Assembly: GCA_037045225.1 (NCBI GenBank)
Contig: JBAOHZ010000009.1
Coordinates: 3,038,001 to 3,102,000, forward strand
Length of the DNA stretch: 64,000 nt
Reading direction: 5' to 3'
Origin: Nitrospira sp.
GTDB taxonomy: Bacteria > Nitrospirota > Nitrospiria > Nitrospirales > Nitrospiraceae
Each line of letters opens with the position of its first letter. Position 1 is the first letter of the stretch. This document shows positions 16,128 through 24,758 of the stretch, one piece after another. Made by a program: the position numbers and the translations under genes. The notes beneath the pieces are model-generated. The model ran no database searches and was not told where the DNA came from. It worked only from the letters and a program-made list of their open reading frames with translations.

Positions 16128-17096
16128 TTAGTGTCGTTCCGTTTCCGCGGTGTCGTCGGTTTTCGGGAGACCGTCTTCGCGCTGCGTCAGTTTCAGGAAG
16201 ACGTCCTCCAAGGTCATGGAGACCGGTTTCATTTCAAGCAACCCCCAATTCTGTCCGACCGTAAAGCGTGCCACTTCCTCTCGGATATCTATACCCAGGG
16301 CGCATTCGAGGAGGACCGTTTGGGGATCGGGCGTGGTCAGGACATGCTCAACCCCGGCGACCTCGCGAAAACGCTCGAGGATATTTGCCGGCGGGGCCTT
16401 GAGGGTCACGCTGATCTTTTCCGACCGTCGGAGGCGGGCAGACAATTGGTCGGGCGTGTCTTCGGCGACAATCCGACCGCCACTGATGATCACCACGCGC
16501 TGACAGACGGCCGTGGCCTCAGGAAGAATGTGTGTGCTTAATATCACCGAATGAGAGCCTGCCAGGCTCTTGATCAATTCCCTGATTTCAATAATTTGTT
16601 TTGGATCGAGCCCGACCGTAGGTTCATCCAGGATCAGCACCGGCGGATCGTGAATCAGCGCTTGGGCAAGGCCGACACGTTGGCGATACCCGCGAGACAG
16701 ATTGGCGATGAGTCGCCGGCGGACAGATCCCAGAGAAAGCCGTTCCATGACACGATCCATGCCAGTGGTCAGGTCTGCGCCACTGAGTCCGCGGAGTCTT
16801 CCTACAAAGGAGAGGTATTCGGAGACGGTGAGCTCTTGATACACCGGCGGCGTCTCGGGCAGATAGCCGATTCGCTTTTTCACCTCCTCCGGTTGCTCCG
16901 CGCAGTCGAACCCTGCGACCTGTGCCGTCCCTTCCGTTGCGGGAATAAAGGAAGTCAGAATCCGCATGGTGGTCGTTTTTCCTGCGCCATTCGGGCCGAG
17001 GAAGGCCAACACCTCACCTTTGTCGACACGAAAGGTGACCCGGTCGATCGCAGTCAGGTTTCCATACCGTTTTGTGATGTTGCAAACTTCGATCAT
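16128..17096 (-). CDS. ABC transporter ATP-binding protein (GldA-like)
   Basis: A 322-residue ATPase. Walker A is GPNGAGKT (34-41), the Q loop lies around YLPETPPVYQELT, the signature is LSRGYRQR (133-140, a common variant of LSGGQ), Walker B is LILDEP (154-159) and the switch His is in ILSTHILPEA. A C-terminal domain of about 90 residues follows, as in the ABC-2 exporter ATPases. It is first in the operon with the permease. Export substrate unknown. Confidence 0.94.
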   Translation of the reverse strand: MIEVCNITKRYGNLTAIDRVTFRVDKGEVLAFLGPNGAGKTTTMRILTSFIPATEGTAQVAGFDCAEQPEEVKKRIGYLPETPPVYQELTVSEYLSFVGRLRGLSGADLTTGMDRVMERLSLGSVRRRLIANLSRGYRQRVGLAQALIHDPPVLILDEPTVGLDPKQIIEIRELIKSLAGSHSVILSTHILPEATAVCQRVVIISGGRIVAEDTPDQLSARLRRSEKISVTLKAPPANILERFREVAGVEHVLTTPDPQTVLLECALGIDIREEVARFTVGQNWGLLEMKPVSMTLEDVFLKLTQREDGLPKTDDTAETERH

Positions 17097-17342
17097 GCAG
17101 TCGAGAGAGACGGCCGGATGGGTGTGATTCCTACTGTTCGTTGATACGGCACGTGGTGTGGCAAATGAACGTGGATCTTACCGACCGCCTTCGATGCAGT
17201 CAAGCGAAGGATGTACACCAAGCGTTCCGCATAGCAGGAAAAGACCTCGTTCGTCTTTACAGCGTGATGCGTAACTGCTACAGTTCCGCGACTTTATCCG
17301 CCGAGTGACTCTGTGCAATGAATGGAGTGAGGTTCGACAGGG

Positions 17343-17720
17343 ATGAAGAGTGACATGAATCAGCCGCGACCCAGTTTGCTCGGTGTCTTAGTGATCGGCG
17401 CGGCATTGTGTGTGGCCCTGGCGGGACTCGGAAGTTTCCTCACCGCGGTGTATGCCGCCAGTAATACGGTGCATGAAATCAGCGGGACGGTTGAAGTGCT
17501 CAATCTTGCGGACGACCCTGCGGTCATTGTGGTCAGGGGACAGCGCGGGGAGAATGACGAAACCGTGGTGGGAGCGGTGCTCAAGCAGGGGACGACCATT
17601 CTGCGCGGGAAGAAGCGGATCGGGCTCGATCATATTCGGGCAGGGGATAAGGTGACGGTGAAGTACGTCAAGACTCGCGATGGACTCACCGTTCGATCAA
17701 TCGTGCTGCATCGAAACTAA
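17343..17720 (+). CDS. Exported small beta-rich protein, unknown function
   Basis: A 125-residue protein with a signal peptide (SLLGVLVIGAALCVALAGLG, cleavage near AVYAA). The mature 85 residues read as a small beta barrel (ISGTVEVLNLADDPAVIVVR; GDKVTVKYVKTRDGLTVRSI), the pattern of an OB-like or DUF5666-type domain. A second ATG at 17355 is possible. It lies 60 bases before a lipoprotein gene on the same strand. Not recognised. Confidence 0.72.
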   Translation: MKSDMNQPRPSLLGVLVIGAALCVALAGLGSFLTAVYAASNTVHEISGTVEVLNLADDPAVIVVRGQRGENDETVVGAVLKQGTTILRGKKRIGLDHIRAGDKVTVKYVKTRDGLTVRSIVLHRN

Positions 17721-17780
17721 AAGCGCCAGGGGCAACGACCTGGTCGGTTAGTGATACTCACAAGGAGGTAGAGAGATTTT

Positions 17781-18440
17781 ATGATTCGACAGCATGTGGT
17801 GCGGGGGATGTCTGCGCCGGTGGCCGTCGGGTTGCTGCTCCTGTTGGGCTGCTCGGGAACAGGCGACGTGATTCCTATGAATCTGACGCCCAAGGCGCCT
17901 AAAGATGCTTCAGTGGCCGTTCAGCCGGTGAAGCCTATGGTGGGCCCGCGGGTGACGGTGGTGCCGTTTGACGACGGACGAACGGATCGAACCAAAGTGG
18001 GAAGCCGAAGTTCGATGTGGGGAGGCGAAACGTATTTTAATGTCTCGAACGGCAGCGTAGGCGAGGAAACCGCTCAGGCCTTTGCCGATTATCTCAAACG
18101 CAAAGGATGGCAGGCGCAATATGCCAAGGTTGCTCCGGTCGCGACAGAGGCTGCGCCCGACGTTGTGCTTTCCGGTAAAATTCTCGAACTGGCGGTTGAT
18201 GCCAAGCGTGGTGTTCTGCTGACCGACATCGAAGCCCACAGCAAGGTCCTGATTCAGGCGAGTAACCGAGGGGACAACAGCTCGCTGGTCAGAACCGATG
18301 CCCATTCCGGCAACCATGACAATATCTTCTGGTTCGAGCCGGAGGATGGCGCCGATATTCTGTCCGAAGTGTTGGAAAAGAATTTTGAACGGTTCGTCGT
18401 GAATACCAAGTTCGAGGACCAGGCTCTTCGGTTCCGCTAG
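17781..18440 (+). CDS. Lipoprotein of unknown function (YajG/DUF4136-like style)
   Basis: A 219-residue lipoprotein with lipobox LLGC (Cys24). After a Pro/Lys/Ala-rich spacer the domain has PRVTVVPFDDGRTDR, EETAQAFADYLKRKGWQAQ and PDVVLSGKILELAVDAKRGV, the order seen in small outer-membrane lipoproteins that carry an ABC-transport-auxiliary or CsgG-like fold. AAGGAGG lies 12 bases before the ATG. The exact family is uncertain. Confidence 0.72.
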   Translation: MIRQHVVRGMSAPVAVGLLLLLGCSGTGDVIPMNLTPKAPKDASVAVQPVKPMVGPRVTVVPFDDGRTDRTKVGSRSSMWGGETYFNVSNGSVGEETAQAFADYLKRKGWQAQYAKVAPVATEAAPDVVLSGKILELAVDAKRGVLLTDIEAHSKVLIQASNRGDNSSLVRTDAHSGNHDNIFWFEPEDGADILSEVLEKNFERFVVNTKFEDQALRFR

Positions 18441-18775
18441 GTGAGGGACCAGGTCTTGAACCGGTAGTCCTGCCCCATCAGTGGGGTGATTTGAGGGATG
18501 GAAGCGCCGGCTGGTGGTACCCCTGAACGAGCAGTTGTCTTGGGCCTAGTCTGTCTGTTATCCGGAGGGCCACCTGCTTCAAGTCGGTCGTAGGTCTCGT
18601 TCAATACGACCACCGGTCCTTCGTCGTTACCTGTTGGTTTCTCTGCCTATTGGTAGGGGATCTTCCTACCCCGATGGTATTGTCGCCAGGGGGAATCTTT
18701 CGTAGCCTGACATCACTGCGCGACAAGGGTTGTCGAACGGCAGTGGTGTCTAGGTTTTCACATGAGGTGCTTCTT
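18441..18775. other. Intergenic region, 335 bases
   Basis: Contains two small hairpins: CCCCA/TGGGG near 18473-18486, just past the lipoprotein gene, and GGTAGG/CCTACC near 18652-18670. No coding frame is convincing. The open frame upstream of rlpA in this stretch lacks a ribosome binding site and protein-like sequence. No known riboswitch pattern was seen. Confidence 0.5.
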
Positions 18776-19429
18776 ATGAACTCCCGGAACCCTTCCCGTC
18801 ATAAGGCCCGATATACGGTGATTCCCCTGGCTACCTGTCTGCTCCTCAGTGCCTGTTCTGCGTTACCGAAAGGTGACCTCACGTTGGACCTTGGTATCAA
18901 GGATCGGGGTGTGGCCTCCTGGTATGGCAAGGAGTTTCACGGGAAACTCGCCGCGAATGGGGAAGTTTTCGATATGACCGCCTACACTGCGGCTCATCGT
19001 AAGTTACCGTTAGGCACGGTGGTTCGTGTGGTCAATTTGTCCAACGGAAAGACTGTTCACGTTCGAATTAATGATCGAGGGCCATATGTGGCAGGCCGTA
19101 TGCTGGATCTTTCGCAGGCTGCGGCTCGCGAGTTAGGCATGGTCGAAGTGGGTACGACTGCCGTGCAAATCGAGGTGATTGGAGATCATCGCCCGGTCAC
19201 GCAGATTCCCGCGACGAAGATTCCGACGGTGGCCGGAATGTTATTGAATACGGACACGCGGGTCGTGAAGCAACATCGTCGCCCTGATGACGGGTTTGAG
19301 CGCCCCGCCGTTCCTGTAAGACTGATGCCACAGGAAGCGCTCTATGTGAGGCGTGAGCGCCGCATCGGCAGCATGTTGGCGGCCGACCATACGGCTCACA
19401 ACACCGTCCCTGTCCTCATCCTGTCCTAG
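18776..19429 (+). CDS. rlpA: RlpA-family septal-ring lipoprotein
   Basis: A 217-residue lipoprotein with lipobox LSAC (Cys27). The double-psi beta-barrel domain (about residues 42-135) has the family's GVASWYGKEFHGKLAANGE, FDMTAYTAAHRKLPLGTVV and RINDRGPYVAGRMLDLS, including the conserved catalytic-type His and Asp. In gamma-proteobacteria RlpA is a lytic transglycosylase acting on denuded glycan at division. The C-terminus here is short and lacks a SPOR domain, so recruitment to the septum would differ. I chose the ATG at 18776; the frame opens earlier at 18650 but without protein-like sequence. Confidence 0.92.
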   Translation: MNSRNPSRHKARYTVIPLATCLLLSACSALPKGDLTLDLGIKDRGVASWYGKEFHGKLAANGEVFDMTAYTAAHRKLPLGTVVRVVNLSNGKTVHVRINDRGPYVAGRMLDLSQAAARELGMVEVGTTAVQIEVIGDHRPVTQIPATKIPTVAGMLLNTDTRVVKQHRRPDDGFERPAVPVRLMPQEALYVRRERRIGSMLAADHTAHNTVPVLILS

Positions 19430-19454
19430 GCGCGGCTGACTCCCACGCCGTGAG

Positions 19455-19484
19455 TTGACACCCCCGCCCTTACTTGATTAGACT
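19455..19484 (+). promoter_or_regulatory. Possible sigma70 promoter for the small basic protein and HEAT gene
   Basis: A perfect TTGACA (19455-19460) is followed after 18 bases by TAGACT (19479-19484), about 77 bases before the ATG at 19562. Confidence 0.4.
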
Positions 19485-19561
19485 GCCGCTCTAGAATGAG
19501 GCTCGATTGCGCCGTCATTTCCCATGTTTGTGGATCTTAACTGTTGGAGGTTGAAAGCTGA

Positions 19562-19765
19562 ATGGCAAAGAAACCGGCTGGTGAATCAGACGAAGTTCGC
19601 CTTAAGAAAAAAGTTGCGGCGCGCGTCACACAAGAAACGAAGCTCTCGGGTGATCCGGCTGCACGCGCGTTGCAGAAACGACTCAAACGAGTGCAGCGCA
19701 AACGACGTGCGCTCTCTTTGAGAAAAAAGCATGCGGCGGGAAAACAAACTGAAGCAAAGTCCTAA
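19562..19765 (+). CDS. Small highly basic protein, unknown function
   Basis: A 67-residue protein, about 40% Lys and Arg, without Cys or hydrophobic segments (VRLKKKVAARVTQETKLSG; LKRVQRKRRALSLRKKHA). Composition suggests nucleic-acid binding or a ribosome-associated role, which is inference. TTGGAGG lies about a dozen bases before the ATG. The HEAT-repeat gene follows after 61 bases on the same strand. Confidence 0.6.
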   Translation: MAKKPAGESDEVRLKKKVAARVTQETKLSGDPAARALQKRLKRVQRKRRALSLRKKHAAGKQTEAKS

Positions 19766-19826
19766 TCGGTTGCGGAATTGATGGCGCTGATCGCCACGCC
19801 CCCTCCTCGGAACAAGGAACATTGAT

Positions 19827-20657
19827 ATGGAACATGCTGGTGAAAAAGAAGAACAGGCCCAGGCTGTTTCCCCGGTTGGCCAAGTCGCGGATGACACGTT
19901 GACCGATCAGGTCTCGGACCAACTGGCTGCGTCACTGGAGTCTTCGGCGGAGGCTCAAGACCTCACCGATCCCATGCAAGAAGTGATTCTTGAGGAGGAG
20001 CTGGTCAAGGACGAGATCGATATTCAGATCGATCTCCTGAAGGATCCTGATTGGGTGGTCAGACGAGAAGCTGCCATTACGCTCGGGGAGATGGGCGACG
20101 AACGTTGTGTGGCGCCGCTTGCTGGGGCACTTCGAGACGGTGATTGGCAGGTGCGGGAAGTGGCGATTGAGGGAATCGGACAGATCGGTTCTCCCGCCGT
20201 TGACGTGCTGCTCAAGTTGCTGCGCGACTGGGACGTGCGGAAGTCTGCCATCGTGGCGTTGGGAAAAATTCGTGATGAGCGGGTGCTCGAGCCGCTCATG
20301 CAACAGCTCAGAAATGACGAATTCATGGAGGATGCCACCGATGCATTGGTCAACCTTGGGGAGCCTGCGCTGCCCGGGCTGATCAAGGCGTTGAAGGACA
20401 AAGAGGAATTGGTGCGGAAGCAAGCGGTGATCGCGCTGGGGCGGATTAAGTCCCCGGAGGCCATCGATCCGTTGATCGAGATGCTGCAAAATAAGGACTG
20501 GTTTACTCGACTGACGGCTGCCGCAGCGCTCGAGGCGATCGGCGATGATCGGGGTCGCGAAGCGATCAAGCCGTTGTTGAAGGACAGCGATATGGTGGTC
20601 AAGATGCGGGTCGAACGCATTCTTGCAAAGTGGAAGAAGCAGCCGGCTACTGTATAG
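19827..20657 (+). CDS. HEAT-repeat protein
   Basis: A 276-residue soluble protein. After an acidic, Glu/Gln/Val-rich N-terminus of about 65 residues, six or seven helical HEAT/PBS-lyase-type repeats fill the rest: DPDWVVRREAAITLGEMGDE, DGDWQVREVAIEGIGQIGSP, LRDWDVRKSAIVALGKIRDE and so on to DSDMVVKMRVERILAKWKK. Such repeats bind other proteins. There is no lyase or enzymatic domain. It ends 8 bases from the convergent coiled-coil gene; a second HEAT protein lies 460 bases further on the other strand. Confidence 0.88.
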   Translation: MEHAGEKEEQAQAVSPVGQVADDTLTDQVSDQLAASLESSAEAQDLTDPMQEVILEEELVKDEIDIQIDLLKDPDWVVRREAAITLGEMGDERCVAPLAGALRDGDWQVREVAIEGIGQIGSPAVDVLLKLLRDWDVRKSAIVALGKIRDERVLEPLMQQLRNDEFMEDATDALVNLGEPALPGLIKALKDKEELVRKQAVIALGRIKSPEAIDPLIEMLQNKDWFTRLTAAAALEAIGDDRGREAIKPLLKDSDMVVKMRVERILAKWKKQPATV

Positions 20658-20665
20658 GGTAAGGA

Positions 20666-21103
20666 CTACTTGCGAAGGAGCAGGTCCAGCTCCTTCTGGA
20701 TATCGTCCAGCTTTGTGGCGGAGAATTTCTTGCCCATCGAGAGTTCGAGACGGAACTCTTTGATTTTTCCTGCTAGTTCCTTGATCTGAGCATTCGGATC
20801 TGCCTGTTTCCCATTCCCACGCGCGATGAGCTCGAGTGACTCGAGGGCGAGTGCCAATTCTTTTGTCGCGTCGGTCGTATTCTTGTTGTAGAGATCGGCC
20901 TTCGCCTGCACTACGCTTGATTTTGCATCAACCAGGTGTTGGCGGCGATGCAGATCGCGTTCTATTCCCAGTGTGGTGTCCACCACATTCCGCGAGAAGT
21001 TCCGCACCGTTTGCTCAAGATTATTCGCCGGCTGTTTCCCCCAAAGGTATCCAAATCCGAATGAGAGGGCTAGGAGCATCAATAGCCCTATGAATCTGAG
21101 CAT
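20666..21103 (-). CDS. Membrane-anchored coiled-coil protein
   Basis: A 145-residue protein with one N-terminal membrane helix (LRFIGLLMLLALSFGFGYLW) and a long charged helical tail of about 120 residues with heptad-like spacing (VVDTTLGIERDLHRRQHLVD; KIKEFRLELSMGKKFSATKL). It lies 15 bases after the HEAT-repeat gene on the same strand and is the last gene of the glgP operon. Function unknown; a scaffold role at the membrane with the HEAT protein is inference. Confidence 0.72.
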   Translation of the reverse strand: MLRFIGLLMLLALSFGFGYLWGKQPANNLEQTVRNFSRNVVDTTLGIERDLHRRQHLVDAKSSVVQAKADLYNKNTTDATKELALALESLELIARGNGKQADPNAQIKELAGKIKEFRLELSMGKKFSATKLDDIQKELDLLLRK

Positions 21104-21118
21104 GCCGGATCACAGTTC

Positions 21119-22564
21119 CTAGCGGGCGCTCCCTGGTTTGTCTTTTCGAGACAATACCTGGATGAGACTTCCTGCCGAAGCAATGCGCACCGTTGGATCC
21201 GAATCTTGGAGGCCAGATTTAAGGGGCGTCAGGAGGGCCTTCTGTTGCAATTTCCCCAACGACCGTGCGGCCATGAGGCGCGGGAGCGGTTGCTGGTCTC
21301 GAAGCAAACTTTCCAGGATGGTCACGGCATTGGCGGTTGTTGCCGCTGCCAATGCATGGGCTGCACCACCACGTATTGACGGATCGGGATGTCGGGCCAG
21401 GTCTGCGGCGTGCAATACCGCGCCGGCATCACCAAGACGAAGGAGGGCTTCGACGGCGCTGATACGAACATGTTCATCGGGGTCGCGCAAGAGTGGTTGC
21501 ACGACGCTGCGAGCCTCAGCGGAGCCTAGGCGTCCGAGACTGGAAGCCGCGACACTGCGGACGCGTGGGTTTTCATCACTGAGGGCGTGTGTCAGAGGCG
21601 CGAGGCCTTCGGGCCTCCCAAACTCCCCTAGCGCTCCAGCCGCGAAGGCCCGGACGGCAGGATGGGGATCGTAGACGGCTTGGCTCAGGATAGACAGGCT
21701 GGCGGGACGGCGTAATCGTCCAAGTATCCCCAATGCTGCCATGCGGACTTCAGGATCTGGGAGCGTGACGGCGTTAGAGATGTCAGTTAGGACATCCGTT
21801 CGTCCGAGCTTGTAGAGGCCCGCGAAGGCAAAGATGGATTCGGGGCCCTCATCCACGCGGGCGATTTCGGTGAGTTGATCGGTAATGCCGGCGACTTTGG
21901 CATCACTTAGCGCATTAATCGCTGCGATACGAACTCCGGGAGCTTCATCACGTAGCGCTCGTTTAAGCGCCGAGGAACGTCCGGCCAGACCAGCTCGTCC
22001 AATGGCCTCAGCGGCACGAGCGCGCACGAGCGCCGACGAATCCAGTAGGCCATCCTCAAGGATCGGTAACGTGTCACTCTCTCCCATGTCGGCCAATGCT
22101 GTATAGGCAGCAATGCGGACATGTTCCTGAGTGTCACGGACGCGGGTGACAATAAAGCTTCGAGCGACGTCCCGTAGCAACGCTGGTTCGTCGGGTCGAT
22201 TGTTCGCGACGAGTTTGGTATAGAGCTTCAACGCCTCCTCAGGCTTTCCAAGCTTGAGGTGACTCATGATGCCATACCGGAGCATGCCTAGACCCGGCTC
22301 TTGGCCAGGTTGGACCTGCTGAAGTAGCTCCAAGACGCGGGCGTAGTCAGCGGCTTGGTAGAAGGTCATGGCCTCTCGCTCAAGCGAGGTGATGGCAGGC
22401 TTGGGAGATGATGCTGCCGCGATTGCCGGGTAGGGCATGGCCCAAACAAGGGATGCGAGCCCAGCGAGAAACGTCCAGGTGATGTATCGGCGGCTTTCTA
22501 TGCAACCGGGCCAGGGTGCCGTCACGCTACCACTTGTTCGGGGTGCGCGCGGTGGCCGGTGCAT
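21119..22564 (-). CDS. Exported or membrane-anchored HEAT-repeat protein
   Basis: A 481-residue protein. An N-terminal hydrophobic stretch (YITWTFLAGLASLVWAMP) with a following Ala-rich region looks like a signal peptide or anchor. A TPR-like segment follows (EAMTFYQAADYARVLELLQQ), then about ten HEAT repeats (VRIAAYTALADMGESDTLPI; VRARAAEAIGRAGLAGRSS; VRSVAASSLGRLGSAEARSV). The ATG at 22564 overlaps the end of glgP by 38 bases; a GTG at 22525 would remove the overlap, so the start is uncertain. It is the middle gene of an operon with glgP and the coiled-coil protein. Confidence 0.82.
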   Translation of the reverse strand: MHRPPRAPRTSGSVTAPWPGCIESRRYITWTFLAGLASLVWAMPYPAIAAASSPKPAITSLEREAMTFYQAADYARVLELLQQVQPGQEPGLGMLRYGIMSHLKLGKPEEALKLYTKLVANNRPDEPALLRDVARSFIVTRVRDTQEHVRIAAYTALADMGESDTLPILEDGLLDSSALVRARAAEAIGRAGLAGRSSALKRALRDEAPGVRIAAINALSDAKVAGITDQLTEIARVDEGPESIFAFAGLYKLGRTDVLTDISNAVTLPDPEVRMAALGILGRLRRPASLSILSQAVYDPHPAVRAFAAGALGEFGRPEGLAPLTHALSDENPRVRSVAASSLGRLGSAEARSVVQPLLRDPDEHVRISAVEALLRLGDAGAVLHAADLARHPDPSIRGGAAHALAAATTANAVTILESLLRDQQPLPRLMAARSLGKLQQKALLTPLKSGLQDSDPTVRIASAGSLIQVLSRKDKPGSAR

Positions 22565-24686
22565 AGAGCTGCCTCATGTATTCTTTGACCATCCGTTTGG
22601 TGCAGAAGCGTGGGGCCACGGTTTTAATGCTCTCTTTGACGATCTGCAGCCAGCCACGCGGAATGCCGTCCAAGTCGCGTTGGTAGAACAGCGGGACGAC
22701 CTCTTGTTCCAATACACGAAATAGCTGTTCGGCATCGTGTGCGTCCTGCGCCTGGGTGTCTGTGCCCTCAGGCAGGGGTTGAATGCCCCATCCGTTGGCG
22801 CCGTTGTAGCCCTCCTGCCACCACCCATCGAGCACGCTCAGATTAATCACCCCGTTGAGCGCGGCCTTTTGGCCGCTGGTGCCGCTCGCCTCGAGCGGGG
22901 CTCTTGGTGTGTTGAGCCAGATGTCGACACCCTGGACCAGGTACTTCGCCATGTGCATATCGTAGTCTTCCAAGAAGGCAATATGTCCGCCGAGGGTGTG
23001 ATCGTTGCAGAAATTCAGAACCTCGTGGATGAAGTATCGGCCTGGTTCGTCGGCTGGATGGGCTTTGCCGGCAAATACGATTTGGACCGGTCTCCATCGA
23101 TTGTGGAGCAGTTGCTTGAGCCGCTCCAGGTCACGGAAGAGCAGGGTTGCGCGTTTGTAGGTCGCAAACCGTCGGGCAAATCCGATCGTGAGGGCTTCCG
23201 GGTCTAGCAGCGTTCCTCGGGCGATCGCTTGCATGGGTTGGAGTTGGCCGCGAATCCAGCCGTCCCGCGCCCGTTCGCGAATAAACCGCATGAGTTTTCG
23301 CCGCGTCGTTTGCAGAACGGCCCACAGGGCGTCATCCGGCAGGTCCGTGACCCGTTGCCAGATGGTGGGGTCATCGATCCGTTCCGCCCAGTCAGGACTG
23401 AGATATTTGGCATAGAGAGAGCTCAACTCCGGGGAGATCCAGGTCGGCGCGTGGATGCCGTTGGTCAGGCTGCGGATGGGGACGAGATCCTGCGCCAGGC
23501 CAGGCCATAAGTGTTGCCACATTTGTCGGGAGACTCGCCCGTGTTCACGGCTGACACCGTTGACGTGGGCTGAGAGGCGCATCGCAAGGGCGGTCATGTT
23601 GAAGCCATGCCCTGCGCTTTCAGGGGTTTCGCCCAGCCGCAGGAACTCTTCTCTGGAGAGTCCCAGTTGACCCCAATAGTTGCTGAAGTAGCGGTCCATT
23701 AGATGAAAGGGGAAAATATCGTGTCCGGCGGGAACGGGGGTATGCGTGGTGAAGACCGTGCTCTGACGGACTAAGTCGCTCGCTTCGGCGTGGCTGCGAC
23801 CGGCAGTGACGAATTCGCGGATCCGTTCCAGGGTGAGGAAGGCCGAATGGCCTTCATTGCAGTGCCAGACGGCGGGATTGATACCCAGTGCGCGCAGGAT
23901 ACGCACGCCGCCGATTCCCAACAAAAATTCCTGGCAGAGCCTGGTCTCTTGATCTCCGCCGTAGAGTCGTGCGGAGAGGGCGCGATCTTCCGGGGTGTTT
24001 TCGGGCACATCCGTGTCGATCAGATAGAGGGACATCCGCCCGTTGCGCACTTGCCAGACGAGGACCGTGACTTGGCGATGGCCGATCTCGACTTTGATGG
24101 AGCAGGGGCTGCCGCTCGGCGTCATGGCCTGCTGAATCGGCGAATCATGCCGATTGAAAGGCGCATAGGTGGCTTCCTGCCACCCCTCCGGGTTGATCCG
24201 CTGCTTGAAGTACCCTTGTGGGTACATGAACCCGATACCGACGAGGGGAATACCCAGGTCGCTGGCTTCCTTGCAATGGTCCCCAGCCAGGATGCCGAGT
24301 CCGCCGCTATAGATGGGAATCGAAATGTGGAGTCCGAACTCAGCCGAAAAATAGGCGATTGGAGAATTTTGGAGCGCAGGGAACTCGGTGGCTGCCCACG
24401 TGTTCTTACTGCTCATATATTCGTCGAAGCCACGCACTACGGCGGAGTATTGGCGTGCGAAATTTGGGTCGTTGGCCAATGTGGCGAAGCGTTCAGGTTT
24501 CACCCCGGAGAGCAACTGCACGGGGTTGTGATGGGTCAGAAACCAGAGCGTCGGGTCGATGGATTCAAAGAGCTGCCGTGCCGGTTGGTTCCAGCTCCAC
24601 CAAAGATTGCGGGCCAGCTCTCCGAGTCGGTTCAGGTTGTGGGGAATCGTATCTTGAGGGGGTTGTGTATGATCGGGTGCTTGCAC
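22527..24686 (-). CDS. glgP: Alpha-glucan phosphorylase (GT35)
   Basis: A 719-residue enzyme releasing glucose-1-phosphate from glycogen or maltodextrin in the cytoplasm. The N-terminus has the DUF3417 block typical of the archaeal/bacterial subfamily (LNRLGELARNLWWSWNQPAR). The catalytic core includes YFSAEFGLHISIPIYSGGLG, WHCNEGHSAFLTLERIREF and the PLP site SGTSGQKAALNGV with Lys607. GTG is the start, with GGAGG five bases before it. It is the first gene of an operon with a HEAT-repeat protein and a coiled-coil protein. Together with malQ it indicates glycogen degradation. Confidence 0.95.
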   Translation of the reverse strand: MQAPDHTQPPQDTIPHNLNRLGELARNLWWSWNQPARQLFESIDPTLWFLTHHNPVQLLSGVKPERFATLANDPNFARQYSAVVRGFDEYMSSKNTWAATEFPALQNSPIAYFSAEFGLHISIPIYSGGLGILAGDHCKEASDLGIPLVGIGFMYPQGYFKQRINPEGWQEATYAPFNRHDSPIQQAMTPSGSPCSIKVEIGHRQVTVLVWQVRNGRMSLYLIDTDVPENTPEDRALSARLYGGDQETRLCQEFLLGIGGVRILRALGINPAVWHCNEGHSAFLTLERIREFVTAGRSHAEASDLVRQSTVFTTHTPVPAGHDIFPFHLMDRYFSNYWGQLGLSREEFLRLGETPESAGHGFNMTALAMRLSAHVNGVSREHGRVSRQMWQHLWPGLAQDLVPIRSLTNGIHAPTWISPELSSLYAKYLSPDWAERIDDPTIWQRVTDLPDDALWAVLQTTRRKLMRFIRERARDGWIRGQLQPMQAIARGTLLDPEALTIGFARRFATYKRATLLFRDLERLKQLLHNRWRPVQIVFAGKAHPADEPGRYFIHEVLNFCNDHTLGGHIAFLEDYDMHMAKYLVQGVDIWLNTPRAPLEASGTSGQKAALNGVINLSVLDGWWQEGYNGANGWGIQPLPEGTDTQAQDAHDAEQLFRVLEQEVVPLFYQRDLDGIPRGWLQIVKESIKTVAPRFCTKRMVKEYMRQLYAPATARTPNKW

Positions 24687-24758
24687 GACGCCTCCGTGGA
24701 ATGTGGTCGATTAGGTAAGGAAGGAGACCGTGGGGTCACGCTTCCCGAATGCTGTGCG

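Noticed and set aside
18650..18775. Longer N-terminus for RlpA
   Set aside because: The added 42 residues have no export-signal character, while the ATG at 18776 gives a clean lipoprotein signal peptide.
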